A DNA stretch of 64,000 nucleotides from Shewanella sp. 1CM18E (GCF_023161665.1 NZ_JALNTW010000015.1:1-64000); one strand, 5' to 3'; numbered from the stretch's first letter, positions 33,578 through 42,577 are shown. The notes: generated by a model from the sequence alone, not told the origin. Translations and numbers: made by a program.

Positions 33578-33832
33578 CTAGGCTCGCTGTGACTCAATAA
33601 AGCTTACTAAGCTAGCCACACTATAAAAGTGCTGTTTTGTCGCTTCAGAGTTAGCTTCAATTTTGACATCAAACTGCTTTTTAATGGCTAAGCCTAGCTC
33701 GAGTGCGTCAATTGAGTCGAGGCCAAGACCGTCACCAAATAGTGGGGCTTCAGAGTCGATATCATCGATACTGACGTCTTCAAGGTCAAGGCAGTCGATG
33801 ATCAGTTGTTTAATTTCGTTATCTAAGCTCAT
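33578..33832 (-). CDS. apeE: acyl carrier protein ApeE
   Basis: The 84-residue ACP has the phosphopantetheine site GLDSIDALEL and an acidic body. In studied clusters ApeE carries the extension chain, and it is kept apart in sequence from ApeF here too. It overlaps the apeD stop by four bases. Confidence 0.88.
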   Translation of the reverse strand: MSLDNEIKQLIIDCLDLEDVSIDDIDSEAPLFGDGLGLDSIDALELGLAIKKQFDVKIEANSEATKQHFYSVASLVSFIESQRA

Positions 33833-34662
33833 AAGTATCTATCTAATTGTTGTTTATAATAGTTTTCTAGGTCGCGGGTCATCTGTCTTGCCATTTTTGC
33901 ATCGCCACCTGCCGCAGCATCATAGCGCAAATATGGCAATGTTTCGCCAATTTCAATATCAATTCCAATCGTGCGTCTTGGTAGCTGATACCACTTTTGC
34001 TGTTTACTAAAGCCAACCGTATTGGTTTTCAAAAATACCGGCAAAAGATCACTGCTAGTACGCAGGGTGATATTGGCTGCGCCACGGGCAAATGGATTAA
34101 TTTTCTCACCAATAATGGTACGAGTCCCTTCAGGGAAAATAATCAGGTTAGTACCGCGCTCTAATACCGACTTACAGTCCTCGAGTAACAGTTCTGCGCC
34201 GCGATTAGGTATGTAACCAGCACAAGAAACGACGCCACGTAGAAACGGGTTACGCCATAGCCCTTGTTTGACAATACAGCCTGCATTAGGCATCAAACTT
34301 ATCAGCACCACCACATCAATTAAGGTTGGGTGATTTGCGGTAACTATCATGCCTTTTGCATTACTTAGGCGGCTAATATCTTGGTATTTGACGCTGATTA
34401 GCCCAACCCAACTCATCATGCGGACAAAGCCTTTAAACATGATGTGTACCGCGCGTTGCACACGCTCAATACGTTGCTGGCGCGTGCCAGGCCAAAATCT
34501 TAAAATAGGCAATATGGTGAGCGAGCTTAGCAGGCCGCCTAAGCCAAATGACATATAGCAAAGAGTGCCGCCAACCCAGCGCGGAATATAGGCGATTCCG
34601 GTTAACTTTGGCGCTCGAGGTTGTCTGTATTCAGTGGCTTTTTCAACTGCAGCTTTAGTCAC
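33829..34662 (-). CDS. apeD: lysophospholipid acyltransferase ApeD
   Basis: The 277-residue membrane-bound PlsC-type acyltransferase has the catalytic His-x4-Asp motif NHPTLID and the substrate motif FPEGTR, after two membrane helices. It may attach an acyl chain to the lipid anchor of the pigment. I prefer the GTG at 34662, seven bases after GGGAG; a TTG at 34668 is too close to that site. It overlaps the apeC stop by eight bases. Confidence 0.8.
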   Translation of the reverse strand: MTKAAVEKATEYRQPRAPKLTGIAYIPRWVGGTLCYMSFGLGGLLSSLTILPILRFWPGTRQQRIERVQRAVHIMFKGFVRMMSWVGLISVKYQDISRLSNAKGMIVTANHPTLIDVVVLISLMPNAGCIVKQGLWRNPFLRGVVSCAGYIPNRGAELLLEDCKSVLERGTNLIIFPEGTRTIIGEKINPFARGAANITLRTSSDLLPVFLKTNTVGFSKQQKWYQLPRRTIGIDIEIGETLPYLRYDAAAGGDAKMARQMTRDLENYYKQQLDRYL

Positions 34663-35380
34663 AATCAAGCTCCCAGTGCCAGCCTGAAAGTAGACCCGTC
34701 AGTCGTTTTTTAGCTGCAAGATTTGCCAGTAATTCACCATAGTTAAGCTGCTCTGCATTGTTATCAGCAAGCGCTGCGGGTGTTAGCTTGATCGTTGCTA
34801 AGGCATCTTGTTGATGATCCGCTGGCGCTAGCACAAACGCGATAGCAATTGGCCACTCAGGTTGTGAGGCAAATTGACTATAAACTTGTGGTACTGGTTC
34901 ATCTGCATACACCAGTAACAAAGGTTCAGGATTGGCGTGAAGTTGAGCAAACGCTTCGATAAAGGCTTGAGAAAAAGTATTGCTGCCAGCAGCAATCGAA
35001 GTCGAGGCTGCACGGTTATGGCTGAAAATGCTAAAGATGCCACTCGCAGTATTGTGGACTGATTGGCTAAATCCAGTAGGGGATAGCGGTGCGCCATCAA
35101 CAATGTCATTTAACAGGCTGATAGTGCGGTTAATCTCACCATGTTGCGAGGCAAAAATGCTACGACATTGCTCGCTAGGTGCGCATTGATGTACGGCTTC
35201 AAGAATGATCTTGGTGAGCTTGCTAAGGCGCCTGCGCTGCATTGCTGGTATATGAGCAAGTTTAGGCACAGCAGGCTTTAATGCTGCATCGTCAGAGGCT
35301 CTGTCTGGCCAATTTAGCCATTCAGAGGCTTGTTGGTAATGTGGCGACCAAGCGCCCCATGAAAGAATGCTGAACTTCAA
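34655..35380 (-). CDS. apeC: chain-length factor-like ketosynthase ApeC
   Basis: The 241-residue protein is a short beta-ketoacyl synthase N-terminal-like domain. Where ApeO and ApeR have Cys (STACSS), it reads SIAAGS, so the nucleophile is lost and it should act as a partner of ApeO rather than a catalyst. The TTG at 35380 gives MKFSILSWGAW and lies eight bases after GGGG, whereas the GTG at 35386 is too close. It is the first gene of the transcription unit. Confidence 0.78.
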   Translation of the reverse strand: MKFSILSWGAWSPHYQQASEWLNWPDRASDDAALKPAVPKLAHIPAMQRRRLSKLTKIILEAVHQCAPSEQCRSIFASQHGEINRTISLLNDIVDGAPLSPTGFSQSVHNTASGIFSIFSHNRAASTSIAAGSNTFSQAFIEAFAQLHANPEPLLLVYADEPVPQVYSQFASQPEWPIAIAFVLAPADHQQDALATIKLTPAALADNNAEQLNYGELLANLAAKKRLTGLLSGWHWELDCD

Positions 35381-35394
35381 ATGCACTGCCCCAG

Positions 35395-35414
35395 ATACGA
35401 ATGTCCTTTCGTAT
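35395..35414 (-). promoter_or_regulatory. small hairpin in the APE operon leader
   Basis: ATACGA and TCGTAT flank eight bases just upstream of apeC. The hairpin is bordered by two GGGGCA copies on the minus strand, the second of which is the likely ribosome site. It could be a control element of the first gene. This is inferred from position. Confidence 0.3.
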
Positions 35415-35585
35415 TGCCCCTACTAGTAGAAAATTATTTGGCTTTGAAACGGCTTGTAGCTTGGCGTATCTAGGCACAATAACGTTAACAGTGACTATTC
35501 TACATCATATAGGCTGAGTGTAATAAGACCTTTTGCGATACGTTTGATACTCAGAAGTAGGGATTAGGTTAAATGCTGTTGATTT

Positions 35586-35617
35586 AACCTAGGCGCTTTA
35601 GATTAAGCGCCTAGGTT
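35586..35617 (-). terminator. hairpin after the DUF3014 gene
   Basis: The perfect 13-bp arms AACCTAGGCGCTT and AAGCGCCTAGGTT enclose a 6-base loop, 24 bases past the DUF3014 stop. The T content after it is low. Confidence 0.6.
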
Positions 35618-35640
35618 ATTGGAGAAGGTTGAGCTTGGCT

Positions 35641-36510
35641 TTAGTTAAGCTGCTTTTGCAGGCGACGAAGCGCTGACTTAACTTTACGAGCGTTCTCTGG
35701 GCCCATGCGAACCATTAGCTTTTGCGCGTTTGGCAGTGCTTCAAGCTTTGGGTCCACAAATTGGTAGTTAACGCTAACACCATCTAGTTCGATTGGTTGC
35801 TCGATAATTGGTGCATCTAGCATCACTTCAATAGCTTGTTGCATGCGCTCGTCAAATGAAGTTCGGTTGTAACCTAGCTCGGCAAACGCCTCGTTTAGCA
35901 GTGGCGTGACTTTTTTGTATGTTTTCGCTAGTTCTTCATCGTTAAGGCTAGCTAAAAAGTCGGCATAAAGGTCGTATCTGTGGTAGCTATCTGGGTTGAT
36001 ATAAGTCTTATTAGCAATATCAGATGCGGTAAAACTGGTGCTTGGTGATTTTAGCGGGCTCACTTTACGTGCGAGTTCACCTTGAGCTAAGTTATCAACA
36101 AATACCACAAATTGACGAATAACATTGTCTTCAATTAAAAGTGGCTCAATGGCCATGCCGTCGGCAACGGCAGTCACTTGTTGCTGCACATAAGCGTCAC
36201 TGTCGCCGAGTGCAGGTAGTGGTTCAGGCTCTGGCGTTGGCTCGACTTCTGGAAGCTGCACCGGCTCAGGAATAACTTCAACCACCTCAGGCTCTGGTAC
36301 TGCTTCTGTTTCAAGCGGCTCTGCTGGAAGTGGATCAGGGATAACCACAGGTGCAATAATTTGTGGTTCTTCAGCTTTTTCATTGCCGCTGAGATAGTAG
36401 TAGCCGCCTGCCGATAGCGCCACAACCGCAATGATAGCGATAATCGCTAATCCATTGGTGCCTGAACTTTTCTCTTGTGGGGAAATTCTATCTTCTTGAC
36501 TGAGTTGCAT
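35641..36510 (-). CDS. DUF3014 family membrane-anchored protein
   Basis: The 289-residue protein has a short cytosolic start, one membrane helix (GLAIIAIIAVVALSAGGYYYL), a Pro/Glu/Val-rich linker of about 60 residues and a globular periplasmic domain. The domain matches DUF3014 (VDNLAQGELARKVSPLKSPS, YHRYDLYADFLASL). No function is established. GGAG precedes the ATG at 36510. It stands alone between the APE cluster and recG. Confidence 0.78.
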   Translation of the reverse strand: MQLSQEDRISPQEKSSGTNGLAIIAIIAVVALSAGGYYYLSGNEKAEEPQIIAPVVIPDPLPAEPLETEAVPEPEVVEVIPEPVQLPEVEPTPEPEPLPALGDSDAYVQQQVTAVADGMAIEPLLIEDNVIRQFVVFVDNLAQGELARKVSPLKSPSTSFTASDIANKTYINPDSYHRYDLYADFLASLNDEELAKTYKKVTPLLNEAFAELGYNRTSFDERMQQAIEVMLDAPIIEQPIELDGVSVNYQFVDPKLEALPNAQKLMVRMGPENARKVKSALRRLQKQLN

Positions 36511-36652
36511 GTTAACTCCTCTGCGCCAGCGCAGTGATACGACTAATAATAAAAATACAGTTTCAATCCATTTTGCAAAAATCGAACAGATTGTCTATAG
36601 GCAGAAGCTGTATTAAGTATATTTAATTTCAAAAGCTTACAAAATTAGCACT

Positions 36653-38743
36653 TTACGCTTGTACAAATTGTTCTCTATCACCAAGCCAACGCTCAATAAT
36701 AGCATCGGCACATTCAGGCGCTTGCTGCATAACGTGGGCTGCGAGTTTTTGCACATGCGGTATAAGTGCTTGATCGCGCATCAAGTCGGCAATTTTCATA
36801 TCGGCAATACCGGTTTGTTTAGTACCTAGCACTTCACCTGGGCCGCGGATCTCTAAATCTTGCTGAGCGATAACAAAGCCATCATTACTTTGTCTGAGCA
36901 CCCCAAGGCGTTTAGTGGCTGTTGCTGATAGCGGCGCTTTATAAAGTAGTACACAATGGCTGGCTACCGCCCCGCGGCCAACACGACCACGTAGCTGATG
37001 TAGCTGAGCTAGGCCGAGACGCTCAGGGTTTTCGATAATCATTAAGCTGGCATTTGGTACATCCACACCCACTTCAATTACAGTAGTGGCAACCAGTAAA
37101 TTGAGTTCGCCGGCTTTAAAGTCAGCCATGATCTGCTGCTTTTCAGCTGGTTTCATCCGGCCATGCACTAAGCCAATCTTTAACTCAGGTAGTGCGCGTT
37201 TTAGCTCTTCAGCGGTATCTTCAGCTGCTTGGCATTCGAGTACTTCAGACTCTTCAATGAGCGTACATACCCAGTAAGTTTGGCGCTTGTCGTTAATGGC
37301 AGCTTGCCTAACGCGCTCAATCACATCATCACGGCGTTGATCCGCTATTGCCACCGTTGTTACTGGCGTTCTGCCGGGTGGCAGCTCATCGATAATCGAA
37401 GTGTCTAAGTCGGCATAAGCTGTCATTGCTAAGGTTCGCGGAATAGGCGTAGCCGTCATAATCAATTGATGCGGATGAAAGCCTTGGCTAATACCTTTTT
37501 CACGCAAGCCTAAACGCTGATGTACACCAAATCTATGTTGCTCATCGATAATGATCAAAGCGAGTTTATTGAATACCACCTGCTCTTGGAAAATGGCATG
37601 GGTGCCAATCACAATATGCGCGTCACCAGATTCAATATCAGCCAGTGATTGCGCTCTGGCTTTGCCTTTTAGTTTACCCGCAAGCCAACCGACTTTTAGC
37701 CCCAGTGGTTCAAACCATGCAGCGAAGTTAATAGCATGCTGTTCGGCAAGTAATTCAGTTGGCGCCATCATTGCCACTTGATAGCCGCTTTCAATGGCTT
37801 GCAGTGCAGCTAATGCGGCGACTAAGGTTTTACCTGAACCGACATCACCTTGAACTAGGCGCATCATTGGCTCGGCTTTTTCTAGGTCGCGGCCAATATC
37901 GGCAACCACTCGTTGCTGCGCGCCAGTAGGCTTAAATGGCAGCGATGCGAGAAACGGATTAAGCAATTGACCGGTGGCATTCATGCTCACTGCATGGTCG
38001 CGATTGCTACGCTGACGTAGGCGCAGCATACTTAGGTTATGTGCAAGCAGTTCTTCTTGAATTAATCGCTGCTGAGCAGGATGGGTGCCTTGCTCTAACT
38101 CAAATAGCGATACTTGATTATTAGGGCGATGCAAAATGTGCAAGGCTTGCTTTAAATCTAAATTGTTTGGTTGCAGATTAGGCGGTAATAACTCAGGTAA
38201 GCCACCATCATCTAACATTGCCAATGCTTGATCGGTGAGTTTTATCCAGCTGGCTTGCTTTAGGCCTTCAGTGGTTGGATAGACAGGCGTGAGTGTATCG
38301 CTTAACTGTAGATCTTCACCCGCAGCAATCAGTTTATATTCAGGGTGAATGATTTCAACGCCGTGATTACTGCGACGGATCTCACCATAGGCACGAATGG
38401 TCATACCTATCTCTAAGCCGTTACGCTGGGCAACAGAGAAATTAAAGAATCTTAGAGTCAGGCTGCCGCTATCATCGCGCACAGTGCAAGTGAGCATGCG
38501 CTTGCGGCCTTGAATAATTTGGCTTGATTGAATAACGGCTTCGATGGTGCCGTAACTGCCAGGGTAAAGCGAGGCAATAGGGTAGACTTGAGTGCGGTCC
38601 TCATAGCGCAGCGGCAGATGGAACAACAGATCTTGCACAGTTGTTATACTCAGCTTTGCTAATCTCTCGGCCATCTTTTTAGCGACGCCTTTGAGAGCTG
38701 TAATAGGGACAAGATCGAGTCTTTGCAAAAGGTTAGCACTCAA
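36653..38743 (-). CDS. recG: ATP-dependent DNA helicase RecG
   Basis: RecG remodels stalled replication forks and branch-migrates Holliday junctions. The 696 residues match the family in full: the wedge domain at the N-terminus, Walker A GDVGSGKT, DEQH box, TATPIPRTLAM, and HQLRGRVGRG. The start appears to be TTG at 38743 with no good ribosome site, so expression may be low. In many relatives recG closes the gmk-rpoZ-spoT-trmH operon; here it lies about 6 kb from trmH. Confidence 0.96.
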   Translation of the reverse strand: MSANLLQRLDLVPITALKGVAKKMAERLAKLSITTVQDLLFHLPLRYEDRTQVYPIASLYPGSYGTIEAVIQSSQIIQGRKRMLTCTVRDDSGSLTLRFFNFSVAQRNGLEIGMTIRAYGEIRRSNHGVEIIHPEYKLIAAGEDLQLSDTLTPVYPTTEGLKQASWIKLTDQALAMLDDGGLPELLPPNLQPNNLDLKQALHILHRPNNQVSLFELEQGTHPAQQRLIQEELLAHNLSMLRLRQRSNRDHAVSMNATGQLLNPFLASLPFKPTGAQQRVVADIGRDLEKAEPMMRLVQGDVGSGKTLVAALAALQAIESGYQVAMMAPTELLAEQHAINFAAWFEPLGLKVGWLAGKLKGKARAQSLADIESGDAHIVIGTHAIFQEQVVFNKLALIIIDEQHRFGVHQRLGLREKGISQGFHPHQLIMTATPIPRTLAMTAYADLDTSIIDELPPGRTPVTTVAIADQRRDDVIERVRQAAINDKRQTYWVCTLIEESEVLECQAAEDTAEELKRALPELKIGLVHGRMKPAEKQQIMADFKAGELNLLVATTVIEVGVDVPNASLMIIENPERLGLAQLHQLRGRVGRGAVASHCVLLYKAPLSATATKRLGVLRQSNDGFVIAQQDLEIRGPGEVLGTKQTGIADMKIADLMRDQALIPHVQKLAAHVMQQAPECADAIIERWLGDREQFVQA

Positions 38744-38809
38744 ACACTGTAATTTTATACATATATTATCAGAGTTATTGGTTTACGCAAATTAGATGGC
38801 TAACGCTGA

Positions 38810-39406
38810 TCATAACCAGCCTTTCTGTTTGGCGATTCTAGCGGCATCAATACGGTTCGTTGCATGTAATTTGCTCATCGCCTCACTAAGATAATTTCTT
38901 ACTGTGCCTTCGGCAATAAAAAGTGTTGTAGCGATCTCCGCTGTTGCTTTTCCTTCTGCGGCTAGCCTGAGTGCGCGACGTTCCTTATCGTTAAGTGGAT
39001 CTTGCTCACCAATTGCCATAATGGCAAGTTCCGGGTCGATAACGCGTTTGCCCGCCATGACCTGATTAATGGCTTCAATTAAGGTATCAGAGGGGGCGTC
39101 TTTTAATAAAAATCCACCGACACCAGACTCTATCGCCCGCTTAATGTAACCAGCACGGCCAAAGGTGGTGACGATGACTATCTTTAATTCAGGTTTATGG
39201 CTTTGGCACCAAGTGGCGAGTTCTAGCCCGGTTAACCCGGGCATTTCTATATCGCTAAGGAGTAAATCAAACTCTTGCTGTTGCAGTAACTTTAAAGCCA
39301 CATCACCATCGGCAGCTTGCACCACTTCAAACTCACCACTCAAACTGAGTAATGCGCTAAGCGCTCCGCGTACCATGGCTTGATCTTCGGCTAAGAGAAT
39401 TTTCAT
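38810..39406 (-). CDS. NarL/DesR-type response regulator
   Basis: The 198-residue protein has a receiver domain (acidic pocket in LLAEDQAMVRG, phosphorylated Asp in LLLSDIEMPG, Lys in FLLKDAPSD) and a LuxR-type helix-turn-helix at the C-terminus (EIATTLFIAEGTVRNYLSEAMSKL). The ATG at 39406 overlaps the kinase stop (ATGA), so the two are coupled; a longer frame to 39469 lies inside the kinase gene. The DesK/DesR type often senses membrane state, but its targets here are unknown. Confidence 0.88.
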   Translation of the reverse strand: MKILLAEDQAMVRGALSALLSLSGEFEVVQAADGDVALKLLQQQEFDLLLSDIEMPGLTGLELATWCQSHKPELKIVIVTTFGRAGYIKRAIESGVGGFLLKDAPSDTLIEAINQVMAGKRVIDPELAIMAIGEQDPLNDKERRALRLAAEGKATAEIATTLFIAEGTVRNYLSEAMSKLHATNRIDAARIAKQKGWL

Positions 39407-40497
39407 CGTTGTGGCATTCCTGACTGTGGCAGCGTAATGGTAAATTGGCATTGCTGGCTTAAATCCCATGACAGCGTGCCCTGAAACTGTTGCAAACGTT
39501 CGCGGATCCCTTTGAGACCGTTACCTTGCTCTAAATTGTCTAGCTGACCATTATCAGTGATCTGAATAATAATCTGTTGCTCATTCTGGCTAAAGCTTAA
39601 GCTGCACTCCTGTGCCTGGCTATGGCGAATAACGTTATTGCACAGCTCAGTTAAACAGAGAATTAAATGGGTCTCGAGATCGCTACTTAGATTAGGGATA
39701 TCTCCCTCTAGTTGCACACTTAAGCCTTTATCACGCAAGGTTTGGCATAAGTTAGTTACGCTGGCGGCAAGACCTTTATGCTTATAACCCGATACGGTTT
39801 GGCGGATCTGGCTTAGGCTGTCTCGGGCAATACTATTGAGTTCGCTTAGTTGTTGCTGTGCTTGCTCAATATCGTCTTTAGCAAGGAGCTTTTCGGCAAG
39901 CTCGGCTTTGAGTGAAATGGACGACAAGCTGTGGCCCATAATATCGTGTAGATCGCGGGCAATCCGCTCACGCTCCAGCATAGTGGCTAACTGATGGATC
40001 TCTTGTTGGCTTTTTTGCTGCTTACATAAATTTTCAATACGTCTGCGCTCAATAACACCAAATAGGCCAACGCCGGCAATTAACCCTGCACCATAAATGA
40101 CCCAATAATAATGATCAAAGTTAAGGCTTAGATTGAGTAATGCCAGCACGCCTATGAGGCTAATTAAAGCCAGCGCTGCTTTTTGAAGTGGGTAGAAAAA
40201 ACCGATAAAAAAGGCGGCAAAGGTAAATAGCGATAACGAGCCGGTATTAATTGGGGTGACAGCTATCGCAATGGCGATCATCGCTAGTATGGGCAGGTGT
40301 GCACGGCTGCTGTTACTTCGATAAGCCCAGAAGTAGCAATAAATAAACGGCGCTAATGCAGCCAAACTAAGCAGAATTTGCCACTGCGGCATATCGATAA
40401 TGAAATAGGGGATAAAGTAAAAAACTAAATTGATCAGATAGACCCATGCATACTTGTCTTCTGTCTTGCTTGCTGGGTTTGGTATGTCTTGCGTCAT
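39403..40497 (-). CDS. DesK-type sensor histidine kinase
   Basis: The 364-residue kinase has five or six N-terminal membrane helices without a large extracytoplasmic domain, a HisKA_3 region with the phosphorylated His in IARDLHDIMGHSLSSISL, and a HATPase domain with GNGLKGIRERL. Lack of a periplasmic sensor suggests that it reads the membrane itself. It pairs with the following response regulator and follows a TPR protein gene after 84 bases. Confidence 0.88.
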   Translation of the reverse strand: MTQDIPNPASKTEDKYAWVYLINLVFYFIPYFIIDMPQWQILLSLAALAPFIYCYFWAYRSNSSRAHLPILAMIAIAIAVTPINTGSLSLFTFAAFFIGFFYPLQKAALALISLIGVLALLNLSLNFDHYYWVIYGAGLIAGVGLFGVIERRRIENLCKQQKSQQEIHQLATMLERERIARDLHDIMGHSLSSISLKAELAEKLLAKDDIEQAQQQLSELNSIARDSLSQIRQTVSGYKHKGLAASVTNLCQTLRDKGLSVQLEGDIPNLSSDLETHLILCLTELCNNVIRHSQAQECSLSFSQNEQQIIIQITDNGQLDNLEQGNGLKGIRERLQQFQGTLSWDLSQQCQFTITLPQSGMPQR

Positions 40498-40581
40498 GGT
40501 TAATTCCTTTTAGTTGGAGAGAGCTTTAAGTGCAGCGCTCTCCATTTTCGAACTGTTTTTCTTTTTGACTCAACTGCATAG

Positions 40582-41286
40582 CTAGCTTTTGCTGTTTTGT
40601 TGACTGTTCTGTTGTAAAAGAAACTGCGCCCAAGCGTAGTCAGACTCTACTGTTAATGCTTGCTGCCAATCAGCAACTGCCCCCTCTAAATCCCCTAAGC
40701 TTTGCTTGGCTAGTCCTCGCCAAGTATAGGCTTCAGCGTATCCCCAACAGATGTTATCGCAAGGATTGGCGTAAAGTTCAATGGCTTGAGTCGCTAAGTC
40801 TGCTGCGCGCTGCATACTACCACCGTACATAGCGGGTGTATTAAATGCGCTAATGGCCTGTACTAGCGCGACTCTTGGGTTATCAGCCTCAAGTTGCTTG
40901 GCTTGTTGTATTGCCTTGCCAGCTTTCGGGCCATAAGTAACGGCTTTGCTGTTATCAAGGGCGATAAGCATGCCGTAGACAGATGATAGCAGTGCAAGGT
41001 TGTCGGCATTACTGCTTGCACTGGTTAGGGTTTCGAGCGTTTCTTTGGCATTTTCTAGTGCGCTAACGGCAAGTTGTGGTTGGCCTAAAATATTAGCACT
41101 GATTGCTAGACGATAATTAGCATAAGCTTGGTTATAGTCATTACCCTGTTGGCCGTAACCTGTCAGAGTTTTTACATCCATATGGTTAGCTGCAGCATCA
41201 ATATTTTCAATGCTTTCCGCATTGGCGATTTGGCTACCTAAAGCAGATGAAATACCAAGTGATGTAACGAATAATAAAGTTTTCAT
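40582..41286 (-). CDS. secreted TPR-repeat protein upstream of the two-component system
   Basis: The 234-residue product has a signal peptide (MKTLLFVTSLGISSALGSQIANA) and TPR-like helices throughout, the clearest being AYTWRGLAKQSLGDLEGAVADWQQAL at the C-terminus. It is probably periplasmic and may bind a partner or stabilise an envelope complex. The ATG at 41286 has GGAG six bases upstream; the longer frame to 41385 has none. Its leader contains two nested inverted repeats, one of which covers the ribosome site. It is probably the first gene of the kinase operon. Confidence 0.75.
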   Translation of the reverse strand: MKTLLFVTSLGISSALGSQIANAESIENIDAAANHMDVKTLTGYGQQGNDYNQAYANYRLAISANILGQPQLAVSALENAKETLETLTSASSNADNLALLSSVYGMLIALDNSKAVTYGPKAGKAIQQAKQLEADNPRVALVQAISAFNTPAMYGGSMQRAADLATQAIELYANPCDNICWGYAEAYTWRGLAKQSLGDLEGAVADWQQALTVESDYAWAQFLLQQNSQQNSKS

Positions 41287-41288
41287 AT

Positions 41289-41363
41289 CAATCTCCATTT
41301 GAGTGTTATACCTACCTTTATTGCGGTAGGTATTGTTGGGTACGGCTCTAGTATTGGAGATTG
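41289..41363 (-). promoter_or_regulatory. structured leader with possible ribosome-site sequestration
   Basis: On the minus strand, CAATCTCCA (41363-41355) is perfectly complementary to TGGAGATTG (41297-41289), which contains the GGAG of the TPR gene. Between them lies a second perfect hairpin, ATACCTACC/GGTAGGTAT (41308-41333). Folding would hide the ribosome site. A DNA-level operator is the alternative reading. Confidence 0.45.
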
Positions 41364-41438
41364 TTGAGGATAAATGCAGACACAAACGTCACCAGTTTAG
41401 GGTGACATTTGTCATTTTGACGATTTACAGGATAAAAA

Positions 41439-41471
41439 AATGGCCTAAGGTGCGTTGCACATTAGGCCATT
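41439..41471 (-). terminator. terminator of the Ca/Na antiporter gene
   Basis: The perfect 10-bp arms AATGGCCTAA/TTAGGCCATT are followed on the minus strand by TTTTT, 31 bases after the antiporter stop. Confidence 0.88.
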
Positions 41472-41502
41472 TCTATTTAACTGCTAGCCAGTGGCTTATT
41501 AA

Positions 41503-42426
41503 TTAAACTTGAGCAACCAAGTAGCCGATGTAAGCAACATAGCCTAGTACTAGTAGCGCGGCTTCACGGCGACCAATGCGTAGACCTGTGTAAGCAAACG
41601 GCAGCAAGATAACAGCAAAGGCAATCATCGCGCTCCAGTCAAGGTTGCTAATTTCACTACCAATAATTGGGTGAATAAGTGCAGTCACACCTAAAATACC
41701 CAAAATATTAAATAGGTTTGAGCCGACAACGTTGCCAATTGCGATGTCGCTCTGGCCTTTTAGTGCGGCAACAATTGAAGTCACCAGCTCTGGCATACTG
41801 GTACCGATAGCAACGATGGTTAGGCCAATAATCACTTCGCTGATGCCAAATGACTGCGCCATAGCAACTGCGCCATCAACAAACAAAATACCGCCACCAA
41901 CTAACATGCTGATACCGATAACGATAAATAGCACTGAAAGAATTGGGTTTTGCTTAGTATCTTCAACATCATCGTCAGTTTGTTTTTCTGCAGTGAAGTA
42001 GCTGAATGTTAAGTAAGCCACAAGTAGTGCAGACAGAATCGCACCATCCCAGAAGCTTAAACCACCATCAAGCAGCAGACTCCAAAATAGTAACGATGCA
42101 CCAATCATGATTGGAATGTCACGACGCACCATTTGCGATTCAATTTTGATCGGACGGATAAGCGCGGTGATACCTAAAATTAGGCCGATGTTGGCAATGT
42201 TAGAGCCAATCACGTTACCTAAAGCGATACCGCTATTACCGGCAATCGCAGATTTTACGCTTACTGCAAGTTCTGGCGCACTGGTACCAAAGGCTACAAT
42301 GGTTAAACCAATAATAAGTGGTGTAAGCCCTAATCTTAGGGCTATTTGGCTTGCTCCTCTTACTAAGGCTTCTGCGCCAACAGTAAGAATTAGAAAGCCG
42401 CCGAGTATCGACAATAAAATAAACAT
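41503..42426 (-). CDS. YrbG-type calcium/sodium antiporter (CaCA family)
   Basis: The 307-residue membrane protein has two inverted repeats of five helices. Each carries an alpha-repeat with the ion-binding acid: TIVAFGTSAPELAVS with GNVIGSNIANIGLI in the first half, and TIVAIGTSMPELVTS with GNVVGSNLFNILGI in the second. It should exchange Ca2+ against Na+ or H+. I start it at ATG 42426, where the first helix begins; an in-frame start at 42483 would add a polar tail unlike the family. Confidence 0.9.
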   Translation of the reverse strand: MFILLSILGGFLILTVGAEALVRGASQIALRLGLTPLIIGLTIVAFGTSAPELAVSVKSAIAGNSGIALGNVIGSNIANIGLILGITALIRPIKIESQMVRRDIPIMIGASLLFWSLLLDGGLSFWDGAILSALLVAYLTFSYFTAEKQTDDDVEDTKQNPILSVLFIVIGISMLVGGGILFVDGAVAMAQSFGISEVIIGLTIVAIGTSMPELVTSIVAALKGQSDIAIGNVVGSNLFNILGILGVTALIHPIIGSEISNLDWSAMIAFAVILLPFAYTGLRIGRREAALLVLGYVAYIGYLVAQV

Positions 42427-42544
42427 GGTTGACTCTATAAATTGGGTTTCTTTGAAAGGATGGCAAGAATAGTTTCTTTGCAAAATTGCGCAATAAAAAA
42501 CTGCGTGTTACTCATTAAATTTAGTTAATTGGTGATTATTTGTC

Positions 42545-42577
42545 ACAAAAACAAACGGCACACTTTGAAGTGTGCCG
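42545..42577 (-). terminator. terminator of the AMP-ligase gene
   Basis: The stem CGGCACACTT/AAGTGTGCCG with a 2-base loop is followed on the minus strand by TTTGTTTTTG, 31 bases past the stop. Confidence 0.88.

Larger units (their letters stand above)
18328..35380 (-). other. aryl polyene (APE) biosynthetic gene cluster
   Basis: Eighteen genes on one strand are packed with overlaps or very short gaps; the largest gap is 75 bases, between apeP and apeQ. Gene content and order match the known ape clusters from apeC to apeR, with two additions: an aromatic amino acid ammonia-lyase after apeJ and a halogenase-like FAD protein after apeM. The expected product is a yellow aryl polyene carboxylic acid, esterified to a lipid and held in the outer membrane, where family members protect against oxidative stress. 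I find no equivalent of apeA or apeB inside the block. Confidence 0.9.
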
